From Epiperipatus broadwayi (lineage: Eukaryota > Onychophora > Udeonychophora > Euonychophora > Peripatidae): a stretch of 64,000 bases of DNA. The notes under the pieces were generated by a model. It saw only the letters and a list, made by a program, of their open reading frames with translations. It did no database searches and was not told where the DNA came from. Of the stretch, positions 12,121-25,559 are shown one piece after another (position 1 is the first letter of the stretch; each line of letters starts with the position of its first letter). A program made the translations under genes and the position numbers. The stretch spans positions 436,001-500,000 of the forward strand of contig JAQFVV010012423.1 of NCBI GenBank assembly GCA_028023455.1. The letters are read 5' to 3'.

Positions 12121-12718
12121 TATACTAAAAGAAGTTTGGGTGGCTAATTAACGTCTATGGATTTACAAAAGAAATGCTGAAAATATATATATATAGACCG
12201 AGACAGTGATAGGAATCAAATAAAATAAGAGATCAAATTTAGTTTTAAATAATTTCACAGAATTTATTTATATAAATTATAGATATAACACCACTGTCTG
12301 CTTATATGAGACAGGGATGCGTATTAAATAATTGTGGGCATTATATTTCATAAATAAATGACAAAAAGGTTTTAAAGCAAAGTGATATATTCTATTCCTC
12401 GGGCTAATAGCATTACGATAATGTGCTTGAAGAGATAGGAACATGTGCGAGGTGCTTTGAGTAATTATACAAGTTTAAGAAAATATTTGAAATTAAGTGT
12501 TATAAAATATTTATTGATTTTGAGAATAGCATGGACAAAAGCTTACTAAGCAACAAAATGAGAATGTGATCAAAGCATTTATTTGAGAATAATAATAATA
12601 AAGTTGCATTGGGAGGTCAGTATTGCTGATAATGAATTTATTAAAGTTGGAGGGCGTGACACATTTAAGTCACAGATGCTTTGTAAAATAAATATAAAAT
12701 AAAACAATATTGAAGATC

Positions 12719-12960
12719 CGGAATAATTACGGAGGGCATCTCGCCGCTAACCCATAGGAAAGTATTTTATGAACAGCCGAAACTTAGCGACTGTGTGACG
12801 ATTGCGTTTAATTCCCAGGTGTGTCATTTGGGACACCCTCTGCCTGGAAACTTGCAATAAGCGAAAAGAACGGACTTTGCCGTGTAAAGAATCCTTGGAA
12901 AAATAAAACAAAGCGGTCTCAACAACCAATTCATTTACCAGCAATACAAGACTAGTTTAT
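12719..12960. other. GC-richer patch of unknown nature
   Basis: This ~240 bp patch has noticeably more G+C and CpG than its surroundings. It contains a 65-codon minus-strand frame (12747-12944), basic and without a recognised domain. It could be an old element fragment, an exon of an unrecognised gene or a conserved noncoding element; sequence alone does not decide. Confidence 0.3.
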
Positions 12961-12964
12961 AAAA

Positions 12965-15900
12965 ACATACTAAATGGGTTTTACTCAGATTAAGAGAAAT
13001 GCCCAATTAAATTCCCCGAAATTCATTTAAAAGGGTTTGCACATTCTCGACGTCAATGATGAACTTTATAATTAAAGTAAAACATGGCAATTAAAATAGG
13101 AAAATGCATGCTTGCGGGTTTAAAAAGTAAGTATAGATTTATATACGCAATCATGCATTAAGGGACACATTTAACCATTGACTTCGCACATACTCTTATA
13201 TTAGATTAAAATCAATAACATGTAGATTTTAAATTATGTGATTATATTATATTAAAGAAAAGAATCACCCTCGAATGAGTGATTTGCAAGATAATAAAAT
13301 TGGAAAGTTATAAATTTAAAATATGCCTTAATAGCGGCGTCTTACTTTCAATAAAGGGAATAGTTCACTTGGTCAAAGACGATTCTGACACATTATCATA
13401 ATAAAATAAAAGAAAGTTTTATAAATAGAAAATATTAACCCAAGGATAGAGAGCAAAATGTTGAGTAAACACATTAAAGAAATACATAATGAAGTTATGT
13501 GAAATATAAAAAAAACAATTTTAAATAGCTATAGCATGTTAGTTATCACAAGAGCTCTTGGGTTAATTTAGGGTTACCTCTGGAGAAGCATTTTCAGGTA
13601 GATGTTTGGCAGGTTTTTATATAATTTAACAGCAAAATCTGGAAATGTTCATATTTTTGACAGCAGCAGCAGTTCCGGGGTTCCTTGTGTGATAACTTCC
13701 GATGGTCTACGGCAGCATATGACCATTTCGGAGAGAAATAGCCTTCTTGCACTCTACTCCATCATGTCAAGATTTACAAATTACTACAATAATTTTGGTT
13801 AGAAACATTAAACCTCAGAATGATTTCTCTTAGAAACATTACAAGAACTGGAGAACAAAAGAAAAACCTCCTTTTTATAGTAGAATTTAACAATAGGACT
13901 GCCCTGGAGCATTACAAAAATATATCGGACTTATCAGCTGTAATCATCCGAATGTCTAAAGGAATTCAACATTAATTAATTTCTTTTGTTACTTTCCCTG
14001 TCAACATTCGAATTACAAACTAGATTTAATTAAAAATTACTTTTATTAATTAAAGAAAACCTTAAGTGGACATCTGCTGTTTTTAGATAAACTTATATAA
14101 CATTAACTAATTACAACATGAAATAATTAAACTATTATCCCTCATTTATTTGAACAGAAATATTTGGAATAACTTTTATTAAATTAAAGAAAATGATTTT
14201 ACTTTTTAAATTGCAATATTTAAATCTATTTACTAAACGAATATTTACTAAATGAATTTTATTTTAAATCAAAATATATTATGACGGTAATATATTTGTA
14301 AATAGATTCAAACAAAATAACTTTAACAATTTATAATTTTGATATGTTTTAAAATGCATATCATAGGGTGTGCGCAATTACAACTTATATAACCTACTTT
14401 TTAATAAATCAAGATTATGTGAACATATACATAATATATAATCTTTTATTTATTTGGGAATGACTTATATGTATAATATGAGCATTGTACTCGTGGTTTA
14501 AAATTAGGCAGGATTTTCGGTATATAAGCGTATTGCAGACACACTACTATAGATTGGGGTTCAAACTAAGGTATGAGGGTAGAAAATAGGTAAGAAAAGG
14601 TGAAATGAAGATCTGCAAAGCAGACCTTACTGTTTCAGTACTAGGATTTGAAGTGGGCTACAGGTGAGATATCATAAAGCTAGGATTGAACTTAGATCCG
14701 ACCACTTCAGTATGAATAGACTGAAACAATTAGAGGGAAAATAAAAAGTGAACAAAAGTATTTGGTAATAATAAATCAAAAAAAAGAAGAAAGAAAGGAA
14801 GAAATTGAAAGGCAATTCAATGAGTAGAAGTAATAGGAAAAGTGCAGAACCAAGTATTACAAGAGATGTATAGAGTAGTAACCAGAGAGACCTATGTTCA
14901 GTTTTTTCAAAGCCAGAAATTTCAATTGAACATATTGACTGCTGGTCTCTGTTAAAGGGTCAGATGATAAAAATTATTAGGTATAAGCTATTACATAAAA
15001 TAAATCAGATAATTATGTATGACAAAACAAGCACAAAGCATATATCAGAATTACTGAGTCAACACACCCAAGGAAAGTTATCAGGAAAGGAGTTTGGTTT
15101 TTCCAACTTGCAAAATAAATAATTACAGAAAATAAGAAATAAAACTAATATAAAGATTAGGATTGCTAAAAAAAATAATAGATTAATAATTAATAATAGA
15201 TTAATAATTAAAAAAAAAACAAGGATATTTCATAGAACTAGCAATGGTAGCAATTTAAACAGAAGTTTGTCACCATCCTATTACAGCCCAACCCAGGTGA
15301 AGAAATTCAAGCATGGCAAGATTAATTAGTAGTTATTTTTAGATTGGAAGATTTATCTGACATTCCTATAACTTTGTACAGCTAGTAATAAGGTGAAAGT
15401 TAAGAATATAAATTAAAAATGATGAGAAATGCAATGTTTATCTTCATTTCATCGTTTCATCATTTTAAGAGAGAGGTATTGTAATACTATAGACAGAGAC
15501 CAATTCTGGCCATGTCATATATTGCAAACTTACTAAATTAAAGTAAATATAGAATGAGGAAATGAGTAAGATTTATTTTTCTCATTTTATGTAATATTAA
15601 ACAGTAACTTATTTAAAAGTTTTACATTCCTTGAAGGATAATATAAGACTTTCCAAACATTTTTTAAAAGTGATAATGTGAATATTTATAATTTTTTAAG
15701 AATAATGTAAAAGAGAGAAAAAGTATAGAAATGATAGACTAAATAATATCTTTTTATTTTTTCTCTTCAGTATTATCAAGTTAATTTTTTTAAAAAGTTA
15801 TAAAATTAACGTTTTTTCACTCTTCAGTAATTTATTGATTAGTTTTAGCTTTTTTAAATAATAATAATAACAATAAGAAGAGCGATAAATAAGTGAAATT

Positions 15901-16120
15901 TTATTTACTGTTTATCAGGTTTTTAAAAGAACAATATATAAGGTTAAGAAATTTTGCTTTAATTAAGCTCTATATATAATTAAAGTTATCTTCTTTCTTT
16001 TCTTTTTATTTCTCTAAAAATTAAAAAATTATCTTGTGTTTTGGCAATTTAAAAAAAAGAATTACAGAGAATTTTTTATAATATCACACAATCGTTTCCT
16101 ACACTTTAAAACCGTAATAA
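12965..16120. other. AT-rich stretch, no supported gene
   Basis: The 66-codon frame at 13602-13802 includes a short Ser run from (CAG)n-like DNA and has no recognisable domain. A purine-rich patch at 14770-14900 has weak coiled-coil coding character like the gag-like relics, but only in very short frames. TTAATAATTA-type local repeats occur near 15181-15210. Confidence 0.5.
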
Positions 16121-16129
16121 ACTCTTCAT

Positions 16130-16178
16130 ACAATAGTGCCACCCATTGATTACTATGGCTTGCATTGAGTAAAACTGC
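16130..16178 (-). repeat. RepB fragment
   Basis: AGTGCCACCCATTGATTACT followed by ATGGCTTGCATTGAG is the complement of the RepB segment near 49.07 kb (GTGCCACTGAGTGCAAGCC, AGTAATCAGTGGA). Only ~45 bp are recognisable. Confidence 0.45.
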
Positions 16179-16379
16179 TGTATGGAAGGTTTGCTGCTAT
16201 AAACTGAAGTGGTTTCACTTTTAATTTAAAGATAGGTCAAAAAAAAATATTCTTATTAGATAGCATGTTTTAAATTTGCATTCCCAGGTTTTAATTGGAT
16301 ATTATATGGATACATTATAGCTTAAATTTATTTAAAAAATATTTGGGAAAATCTCAGTAAATTAATTATTTTGTGCTGA

Positions 16380-16960
16380 ACCATTTATCTTTTTCACATG
16401 TGTGTAGTAATGTGCATCAGTTGTATATGATGGAATGGATGACTGAAGTGAGCTTGAAAGTCTGGGTTCAAATCCTCTTTAATAACATCTAGTCTAAGTA
16501 TATATATATATATTAGTACTTAAATATTACAGATTCAGTCTGTATTTGGTCTATCTTTCTTCTGTGTATATAAATGGCCTTAAGGTTCTACATATGAGGG
16601 GTCAGAATAACTTACGGTCAATACAGGTATGATAACAAAATTGCATACAAGTGCTTTGAATATGACATCAACAGATTTTTAATAATATAGATAGCTGAAA
16701 AGTTAGAGAGTGAAGAAAAAATAAAGTCTGTCCATTAAAGTTTGAAGTTTTGCTATCTTAATATAAACTGTGCACTGATTATATATGTGTGTGGAAGATG
16801 ATGATCTGGGCCAACTGATGAGTGTTAGTTCAACACAAAATACATATATTGGAGATCATTTACCTTTTTCATATGTATGTAATCATGTATATTGGTTATA
16901 TAGTTGAAAGTCTGATTTCAAATCTCCTTTATATATATAAGTTGTAAATATCTTTTACAA
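16380..16960 (+). repeat. interspersed repeat RepA, copy 2
   Basis: It shares with copy 1 the order AGCTTGAAAGTCTGGGTTCA, a TATA-rich spacer, GTCCATTAAAG, ATCTTAATATAAACTG and GGGCCAACTGATGAGTG. It then returns to the CATGTATATTGGTTATA/GTTGAAAGTCTG start, again slightly more than one unit. The B-box word GTTCAAATC is at 16466-16474. Confidence 0.8.
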
Positions 16961-17669
16961 GCGGAATAACAAAAATATATAGTTTAGATATTATAAATTT
17001 AATGGGTTATATTATTACTGTTAATTTAATAAATTAATTTTATTTGGAGTTATTGGTTATTAGTAATACAGCAGGAGTATTTTTAAATTTTGGAATAGCT
17101 AAAATGAAAACTTGTTCTAATGGGAAAAAATATTTAGGTCCCATGCATTTTCATCTTGGGCAAGTGTTACTGAAAATCATTTTAATCTTTAATATATATA
17201 TATATTATTTAATTAATAATCATCTTGAATTTGTCTATGCTTACAATCATAGTTAAAGATTGCAGAAAAAGACCCTTGTGCCAATCCTATTTGAAATGTC
17301 TATAAGCAGGCTTAAGATATAAAATGAACTGAATTCTCAAATGGATGCACTATATTATTGTCAATTCTGAAGCTTATTGAAGCAAATTATTAAACAATAT
17401 ATTTCATGAGTATCTTATATCAATGGACTTTTGTTTTACATATTGGAATATTTACTTAAAAATAACTCCATCTATCATCCATTGACTAATTTAAGATTTG
17501 TAAAGTTTGTTAGGTAGAAGTAAAAAAACCAGTAATATATTACCTTTTTTTTTTTGTATTTTACAGACATTTCTAATAATATGTTTACAATATTGTCTCT
17601 ATAAAATGGCTATGCTCCATAAAAGTTGTAAAATTATTTTACTGAAAATCTTATTACTTTCTAAAAAAA

Positions 17670-17888
<219 letters not shown>

Positions 17889-17899
17889 TAATTAAAACA

Positions 17900-18830
17900 T
17901 CAGTATTAACTTTTAAACTAATAGTAAAAAAAAGTCAATAAAATTAATCTTATAATTAATCTTATCATTTTTCTCATAACTCATCATATTTTCTCTATAT
18001 TAACTCTTTTATATATAAAAACTGCATACCCAGAAACCTTTCTAACTAAGTTAAACATTTTCTATCTCTGATATCATTATGTAACCATAGTTCTTTTTTT
18101 TATTTATTTAAACCAATCCTATCTCTAAGTCTTGTTTTTACTATAACATATTAATAAAAAATAATTTATTAATTCTAATATCCTACCTTCATATTTTAAA
18201 GACTTAAAAGCTTAAAATTCTCTACTTCTTTTATTCTCTTTACATTATAATTTTTTTATTCTTTTTAAATTTATTCTGACTTGCTCTTAAAATAAATATT
18301 TATTATGATTCTCCCTTCCAAATCATTATTCTATTTTGTCTTCTATTACTTATATCTAAAATTACAATCCATCAACTAAATAAGGATAAGCTCTTTTCTA
18401 TGTTATTATACATTCTTTCATCTTTTACATATTTTTAGCGTTATAAAATTGAGCTAATTTTTTTAAAATTCACATCTTTGTTCTATAATTCAATTTTTTT
18501 TATATATCTAATCAATCTATCTTTCTCCTTTTTCAATCTCTCATATTTTTGTACTCATAATTTATTTTCCATATACTTATTTTATCTTTTAATATAAATA
18601 CAAAAAAATTTTTTTTCTCTATCAATTAACTTTGCTCATTGAAAAAACTTTCTTGTCCAATGTATTTATTAGTCTCTTTACATAATCTAATCAAATACTA
18701 TCTTTATTAATATGATTTTAACCTACATGCCAATTTTCCAAATATTTTAAATTTGTTCTTAACTTCCTTCATTAAGAGGATTTATGAAGCAGTAAATCCA
18801 AGTGGCTTCCATCAACTTATTATAAAAACA
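17900..18830. other. T-rich, pyrimidine-biased stretch, no gene seen
   Basis: The plus strand is strongly T/C-rich from ~17940 to ~18760 with no frame longer than chance. The bias resembles the complement of the A-rich coiled-coil relic at 7.1-8.0 kb, but no motif supports an identity. Confidence 0.5.
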
Positions 18831-18840
18831 AAATATACAT

Positions 18841-19010
18841 TGTTACATTTTTATTTACAACTGTCAAACTCATTCCACTCACAACTTTGGCACCATCCAT
18901 CTCATACAAATACAATAATGATTATTACTAATCATTTACTAAATTAGAGATTATCTCTAGCACAGATTTAAACTTTAAACCTCAGTTAAAGATTAATATA
19001 TCTGATTTTT
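18841..19010 (+). repeat. ~170 bp repeat unit, direct copy of 19232-19402
   Basis: It begins TGTTACATTTTTATTTACAA and ends near ATTAATATATCTGATTTTT. The copy at 19232-19402 matches nearly base for base, and the copy at 19551-19723 is its reverse complement. Confidence 0.9.
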
Positions 19011-19084
19011 TAATTTTAAACATACACACACACACACATGGAGTTATTCACATTTCTCTTTCCCATGTGCAATATTTTTATAGA

Positions 19085-19905
19085 TATATTAAACAATCTT
19101 CATACTTCCCAATTCTTTTTAAATTCATATAAATAAAGATACAATAAAAGACAAATGACCCCCAAGTTGGCCCAGGTCACCATCTCCCATATATATCTTT
19201 ATTACATGAAGAATATTTATCAATAGTAAATTGTTACATTTTTATTTACAATTGTCAAACTCACTCTACTCACAACTTTGACACCATCCATCTCAGATAA
19301 ATACAATAATGATTATTACTAATCATTTACTAAACTAGATATTACCTCTAGCTCAGATATAAACTTTAAATCTCATTTAAAGATTAATATATCTGATTTT
19401 TCAAGCCAACTGATGATTCATGCTTCAGCAGAAAATGCATCTTAGGGGACATTTGTCTTTTATTGTATCTTTATTTATATAAATTTAAAAAGAATGAGGA
19501 AGTATGGAGGTTGGTGAATAACTCCATATGTGTATATGTTTAAAATTTAAAAATCAAATATATTAATCTAGTTATTAACTGAGATTTAAAGTTTATATCT
19601 GTGTTAGACATAATCTCTAGTTTAGTAAATGATTAGTAATAATCATTATTGTATTTATCTGAGATGGATGGTGTCAAAGTTTTGAGTGGAGTGAGTTTGA
19701 CATTTATAAATAAAAATATAACAATTTATTATAGATAAATTCTCTTCATGTAATAGAGATATATATGGGAGATGGTGACCTGAGCCAACTGATGAGTGCT
19801 GGTTCAGCCTGAGGCATCTTGTGAGTCATTTGTCTTTTATTCTATCTTTATTTATATGAATTTAAAAAGAACGGGAAAGTATGGAGGTTGTTTAATATAT
19901 CTATT
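19085..19905. repeat. ~820 bp nested foldback carrying RepA pieces
   Basis: The left arm (about 19085-19402) and right arm (about 19551-19905) are diverged reverse complements around a ~150 bp loop. The arms contain the RepA word GGGAGATGGTGACCTGAGCC in the right arm and its complement in the left. The loop holds a further copy of the TTTGTCTTTTATTGTATCTT segment found at the arm end, so the locus is a nest of direct and inverted copies. Confidence 0.85.
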
Positions 19906-19909
19906 CAAA

Positions 19910-21120
19910 ATATACGTCTAATATTTCATTTGCATAATAAGCTATTGGAGGATGCTTAGATGCTATAATCCATAACATGTAGTTTTTTAAATAATTTATA
20001 TTCATGTGAACTGTTCTGCAAATAGTCTACTACAAGGCAAACATAACTGCAACACCCCCCTCTCTCCACACCAAAAGAACAATATAATAGGATAGTTATT
20101 AATTTATGAGCTTGCCAATTACCAAAATAATGATGGTTTAAGTGTTATTTCATGCTTGCTTTATCATTTTGTTAAGAATTATTAGATACTCTGTTTTTTG
20201 ATTAATGTTTAAGGGTTGGATAACTTGGCTTTGGGGTGATCACCAGACAACACATCCTAAGCTGTAATTAATACCTATTTTTTCCCCACACTCTACTCAG
20301 CCCGGATTTTAAATTAAATTATGGCAGTGCATTAGAATGCATAGGTATATATATATGTAATATGAAAGTTTATATACGGGAAATTATTACTTTTATCTAT
20401 TCTAAATTGGCTTTTACGATTTGAAAAAAGAACTTTCTGTTTCACATTAAGAATTAAATCGACATATTTTCAAAATCTACACTTTTTTTTTTAAAATCGT
20501 AAATACGGATATCAGTTTGCCATCAGCATCTAACGTAGCTTACTAAACCAATGTTTACATTAATTGTTGGAAATGACTGTCTATATAAAGATCATTTCAA
20601 TTAAGATAAGCTTTATCGCAAAATTTAGAAAATTTGTTCTAATTAGAACGTCTACTAAATAATAACATAAACAACGAAGTAAACTGTTTATAGAATCAGA
20701 GTAATAACACTAATTTTAATATATATTAAAAAACAATATAATTGACACAAGACAATTTACTATATATTTTAATAAAATTACATTTTTTCTTCATTTTTTA
20801 ATTATCAAGGATATACTATTAGGGGTACAGTAGTCTCCGAATATAATTTAATTCAATTTATTTTTTTACTTTACATAAAAGACGAATTTTTTTTTAGATT
20901 CATTTAAATGTGTAAAAACGAGAACACACACATATATATACGTGTGGGTGACTTTTATGAATTTACGGTTGCAAGTCACATTATTAGAGGATACTCAAAG
21001 AAGCCATTGAGATTCTTAAAAAAACATGACTGAGTTAACAAAGATATTCAAAGCGCAAAGATCCATCCATATTAAAAACTTCAAAAATAAAACATCAAAT
21101 CAAGTATTCTCTACTCACTT
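19910..21120. other. AT-rich stretch, no gene seen
   Basis: Short (TA)n tracts near 20348 and 20932. No open frame of note and no recognised repeat copy. Confidence 0.6.
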
Positions 21121-21129
21121 TTTCAATCT

Positions 21130-21490
21130 TATTCTTTAATATAGGAAGATTTGAACACAGACTTTCAAGCTATCTTTAGTCATCCACTCTATCTCATGCA
21201 ACCGATACACATAACCACACATTTGTGAAAAAGATAAATGATCTCCAATAGACGTATTTCGTGCTGAACCGCATCATCAGTTGGTTCAGGTCATGGTCTC
21301 CCACACATATATGTTGACAGTGTTTGGTTTTTATATTAAGATAACAAATTTTCACATTTTAATGGATAGGCTTCAACATACTTCACCATCCAACTCTTCA
21401 GCCACCCATACCATTGAAAATCTGATGATGGAACACACAATTCCCTTGTTTATCCCAATATTATCGTCATGCCCATGTAGACCTTAAGTC
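21130..21490 (-). repeat. interspersed repeat RepA, copy 3 (inverted)
   Basis: The complement of RepA is visible as GACTTTCAAGCTATCTTTAG, GATAAATGATCTCCAATAGA, CATCAGTTGGTTCAGGTCAT, TATATTAAGATAACAAA and AATGGATAGGCTTCAA. The 68-codon frame at 21281-21487 lies entirely inside this repeat and is a shadow. Confidence 0.8.
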
Positions 21491-21499
21491 ATGATTAAC

Positions 21500-23030
21500 A
21501 AAACAGGTGGTCTATAATTTGATTATACTCTTAGTAGCTAAATTTTGAAGTTAGATTTACTCAAAGTGTTGATATTATGTTAACAAGAACTGACACCACA
21601 TGTCTAAGAAAACTGAAAAACTTTTATCTAAACCTTACTTTAACATACACATACATATGTTATAAATCTTTTTTTTTATTACTATTTTCAAATAATCTCT
21701 GTAAATTGAATACTAATTTTCTGAACTCATAATTGAGGGACATTCTTTCATTTATCCCAATTAATTGTCCATGTTTTGGAAAGACGAAAAGTGAATCTTT
21801 TGTTAAAATGTCTCTTCTAGAGAGCAGGTGACCAAAATATGTCTAATTTTATTTTATCACCATCACATAACAACAATAAAATAGCAACAACAACAGCAAT
21901 AACAACAGATGTAAAAGATTAAAAAAATTGCTAACATAATAAATATTAAATTAAAACATGATTTTCAAATATTTGTTCACATTCAAGTGAACCATTGTAT
22001 TCAAACTTGTAAAAAATAAAAACACATATTACATGAAACAATACTGCAAAAATAATACCTTGTCAAAACTGTCTAATTATAGCACAATTCCCTCTTTTAT
22101 TATGGCAGAATACAATCTTTCATAAAATGGTGCTTATAGTATACATTTTTCACGCTCACAATCTCCACTGCATGATAAATATTTGAAGAGTATTTTTCAA
22201 ATAGCTAAAAATAGTTAGCTATCCAGGTACTATATGATAAGTGGGCATTTAGTTATTATTATCTAAAGTCTAAAGTTTTACTATTATTTGGGTTAGTTTG
22301 ATTAGCATCAATATAATACTATCTAGTTTTGGTGAGGGAGCTCTTCACATTGTGCCAAGGTTATGCTTTAGCTTCATCTTAAAACTAATTTATAGTTCAA
22401 GCAAACAAGAAATAAATATAAGACTTCAACCTTCTAAAAATTTATTTAATACCCAAGGACTGTGTATTTCACATTTGTAAATCATTGACAGTTTAACTTC
22501 AATGTGACATAATATATTAGAAAAAAATATGTATAGTTAATCTATTAACTATTATCATTTTAACAAGAAAAAAAATGCAATTTTTATCAATTTAATGAAA
22601 GATATATATGGACAAATTACATAAAGATAAATACAGCTTCTATACAGACTTTTTAAAAATTGCTTTTATGTTTTCATTTTCTCAATGTTTCTATAATAAA
22701 AAAAAATATTTAAAAAACGATTCTTATTTTTATTCAAATAGCCCAAAATGCTTGGGGAAATGTGAACTATTTCTATGATTTTCTTTGTCTAAAACAATGT
22801 CATGAAATAGGTGAAATCATTCACATATTCTTTCTTTATCTAATAAAATTTAATTGATTCAAATTTTAAGTATTACTTTGTACTGAGGTGTGTGCTTGAA
22901 GAAATAATATGTTATTACAGCATTGTTTATATAGAGCTTGTATGAGAAAGTGTTGCTATGTAATTTAATAATTAATAATTTAACTTATATTAGTTAAATA
23001 TATTCAATCTTTAATAAAAATTTAAATTGT
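21500..23030. other. AT-rich stretch, no gene seen
   Basis: Contains an (AAC)-rich patch at about 21880-21912. The 60-codon frame at 22298-22480 is unrecognised and probably chance. Confidence 0.6.
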
Positions 23031-23079
23031 AAATTTGAGGAAAAAATATTCCTAATTTCAAAGTCCTAAAAATGGTTAT

Positions 23080-23425
23080 TAGTTAATAGTGATATGGATG
23101 ACTAAAGAGTTGGAGAGTTTAGAAGATTTAAGTGTGTCCATTAAAAGTTCAAAGATTTTCTATTTTAATATAAACTGAGCAGTGATTGTATATATATGTA
23201 TGGGAGATGGTGATTTGGACCAATTGATGACTCCTGGGTCAGCATGAAATATGTATATTGGAGATCAATAATCTTTTTCACATGCATCTGATCATGTGTA
23301 TCAGTTGTATAAAATGGATTGGATAGTTATAGGGAATTTGAAAGTCTGAGTTCAAGTCTTTTATAATTACATTAAGTTTAGTATAGACAATATATATGTA
23401 TTTAAATATTATATATTGTAGAGGA
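23080..23425 (+). repeat. interspersed repeat RepA, copy 4
   Basis: It carries GTGTCCATTAAAAG, ATTTTAATATAAACTGAGCA, GGGAGATGGTGATTTGGACC, CATGTGTATCAGTTGTATAA and TTGAAAGTCTGAGTTCAAGT. The B-box word GTTCAAGTC is at 23350-23358. The 5' third of the unit is missing or diverged. Confidence 0.8.
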
Positions 23426-23727
23426 ACCCAAGCAAGACCCCAATTATTCCAGACAAAAAAAGTAGCAAAAATAAATTTCTTTTTGTGTTTGTTTTAATCT
23501 GCTATATGTATATTTCATTGGAAAAAAAATCACTGATAGAATATAAAAAAAAAATGAGGTAGAGTAAAGTGCAAGATTTCTGCTAATTTTAGCTATATAT
23601 TAGGAATCAACTTCTGGCTGTGTGTACAGGCCTATATGCATGTGTGGGCAGTCTAACTTAAATGCCTTCATACAAGTTGAGAAGATTAATTAATATTTCA
23701 AGTTTTAATTCTATATGTAACAAGCAG

Positions 23728-24078
23728 TTTTTTTTAATTTTATTTTATATATTATCTCTATTTTACTGTATGTTAACATTTTAGAAAGAAAGGAGAGAAA
23801 GAGAGAATGAAAAACAGAGAGAGAGACTCATTAGCAAATGTGTAAATTCAAAGAGATCACTAATGATTGTTATTTGACAACCAAGTTAGTTTGAACTCAG
23901 CTCCTTTTTTTAAATTTTATTTTATATATTATCTCTATTTTATTGTATGTTAACATTTTAGAAAGAAAAGAGAGAAAGTGAGAATGAAAAACAAAGAGAC
24001 TCATTAGAAAATGTGTAAAAATCAAAGAGACCACTAATGATTGTTATTTGACCACCAATATAGTTTGAACTCAGCTAC
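23728..24078. repeat. tandem duplication, two units of ~174 bp
   Basis: Unit 1 (about 23728-23902) and unit 2 (about 23904-24078) share AATTTTATTTTATATATTAT, TGTATGTTAACATTTTAGAA and the end AGTTTGAACTCAGCT. A GA-rich segment in the middle differs by a few indels, which points to a moderately recent local duplication. Confidence 0.92.
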
Positions 24079-24081
24079 TAA

Positions 24082-25415
24082 TTAATCATAAGTTAATAGT
24101 TACAAAATAAAAATATTTCAATCCACCCAAGTGAATAATAGATACCTCAATCACATATTACCATCAGAAGACTAGTGCCATTAAGGGACCAGTGACACCA
24201 GTAATACAAAAATGAATAAATTCCACAGAGATTCTGGAACAGGGGTATTATTGTTTTTTTTTTGAACTGGTGTTACCAACTCATCTCAAATATCTCATTG
24301 TGAATAAAATTTAAAGAGATATGCTGTGCTGAACTGTAGAATGCTTTGTTCAAAGACCTGGAAGCCCAGGAGTCCAGGCACATCTGAATGGGAGACTAGA
24401 CAGACAAACATATCCAGGGCTAACCACTTAAGAAGTAATGACTACAGTGTCTACAATGCCTCATGCTTCCATCCACTTTGGAAAAGTAAACATAAGATGA
24501 ATAGAAAAAAAGCACGAAGAAAGCCTATCTTAATTCAAATTCAGGATTGCCTATGAATAAGTCTAGACATCAACTAGTTTATATCTTTATCATAGATTTG
24601 CTATCATCTTAACAATCATTTTGAAAATAGTAACCAGGCTAATTTGCAGAAAATTTGCATGCTATAATCAGTGTGTGCTTTTAAAGATGTTTTGTGATTT
24701 TTTTCTCTGTGGTTACTGTTCAGGAAGTTCATGTGCGATAATCAGTGTGTCATCTATACATATACTTGTCCATAGAGTGTGCTTAAAAGCTAATTAACAG
24801 TAGTTTCAAATGCAGGAACCCAAGCAATGGTAATATGCAATCAAATCTTATTAATAACTATTGGCATTTTCATTTTTAAACCTCCTCTCTCTCCCTCAAA
24901 TATCAAATAAGGTATTAGCGATTAAGGGTTTTGTTATTACTAAATATTATGTTATTATTATGCTTTTTTTCTTCTTATTTTATCTTCAATTGTTTTAAAA
25001 GTAATATTATATATATTTATTTGTAAACATATATGTTGATGTATCGTGATATAGTTCATTTTAAAATAGATGCTCATTTTTTTGGGAAAAGGTTTAAACC
25101 CTAGATAATGTGTGTGTGTGCATGAATGTTTGCCAGTAATGTATAGGCCTAAAATAAGTATGAAATGATAATAATATCTAAGTGAGAGATTTTTTTAGTG
25201 TTGATTCAGTAATGGCAGAAATTAGGCAGAGCTATGAACGGATACAAATTAATTAGGTACATTATAATATTATTGATAAGATGGAATGTGTATATGTAAT
25301 TTTTATTTTTGTTTATTAATTATATGAAATGTCACAAAGGGACCAAATTATTTATGCTATGTGAAATGACATTTAAATATGAAAATTAAAAGATGTGGGA
25401 TGCTTTCCATTTTTT
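24082..25415. other. AT-rich stretch, no supported gene
   Basis: The 76-codon frame at 24326-24556 has no recognisable domain. Its DNA (24325-24480) is less AT-rich and may be an eroded repeat. A TG-rich patch lies near 25105-25120. Confidence 0.5.
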
Positions 25416-25419
25416 TCTC

Positions 25420-25538
25420 ATTATTATTATTATTATTATTTTTCATGTGTCATAGCATCAGCCGGGAAGCGAACCCACTAACACGGGACAAGTGCTTATA
25501 AAGCAGCGGTCGCTGACCTCTCAATCACCAATGCTTGA
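25420..25538 (-). mobile_element. tRNA-derived SINE, family alpha, copy 1
   Basis: On the minus strand, 25534-25455 reads as a tRNA-like head. It begins GCATTGGTGATTGAGAGG (A-box region), has B-box GTGGGTTCGCTTCCC and closes with CTGATGC, which can pair with the first seven bases. It is followed by CTATGACACATGAAAAA and an (ATA)n tail. The head-body-tail order is that of a pol III SINE. The copy at 50.9 kb shares head and body, so this is a real family rather than a lone tRNA pseudogene. Confidence 0.85.
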
Positions 25539-25559
25539 CTTATTATTATTATTAGTCAT

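Noticed and set aside
21281-21487. 68-codon frame
   Set aside because: Lies wholly in an inverted RepA copy whose other copies do not keep the frame open.
24326-24556. 76-codon frame in a less AT-rich patch
   Set aside because: No recognisable domain or paralogue; basic, low-support composition.
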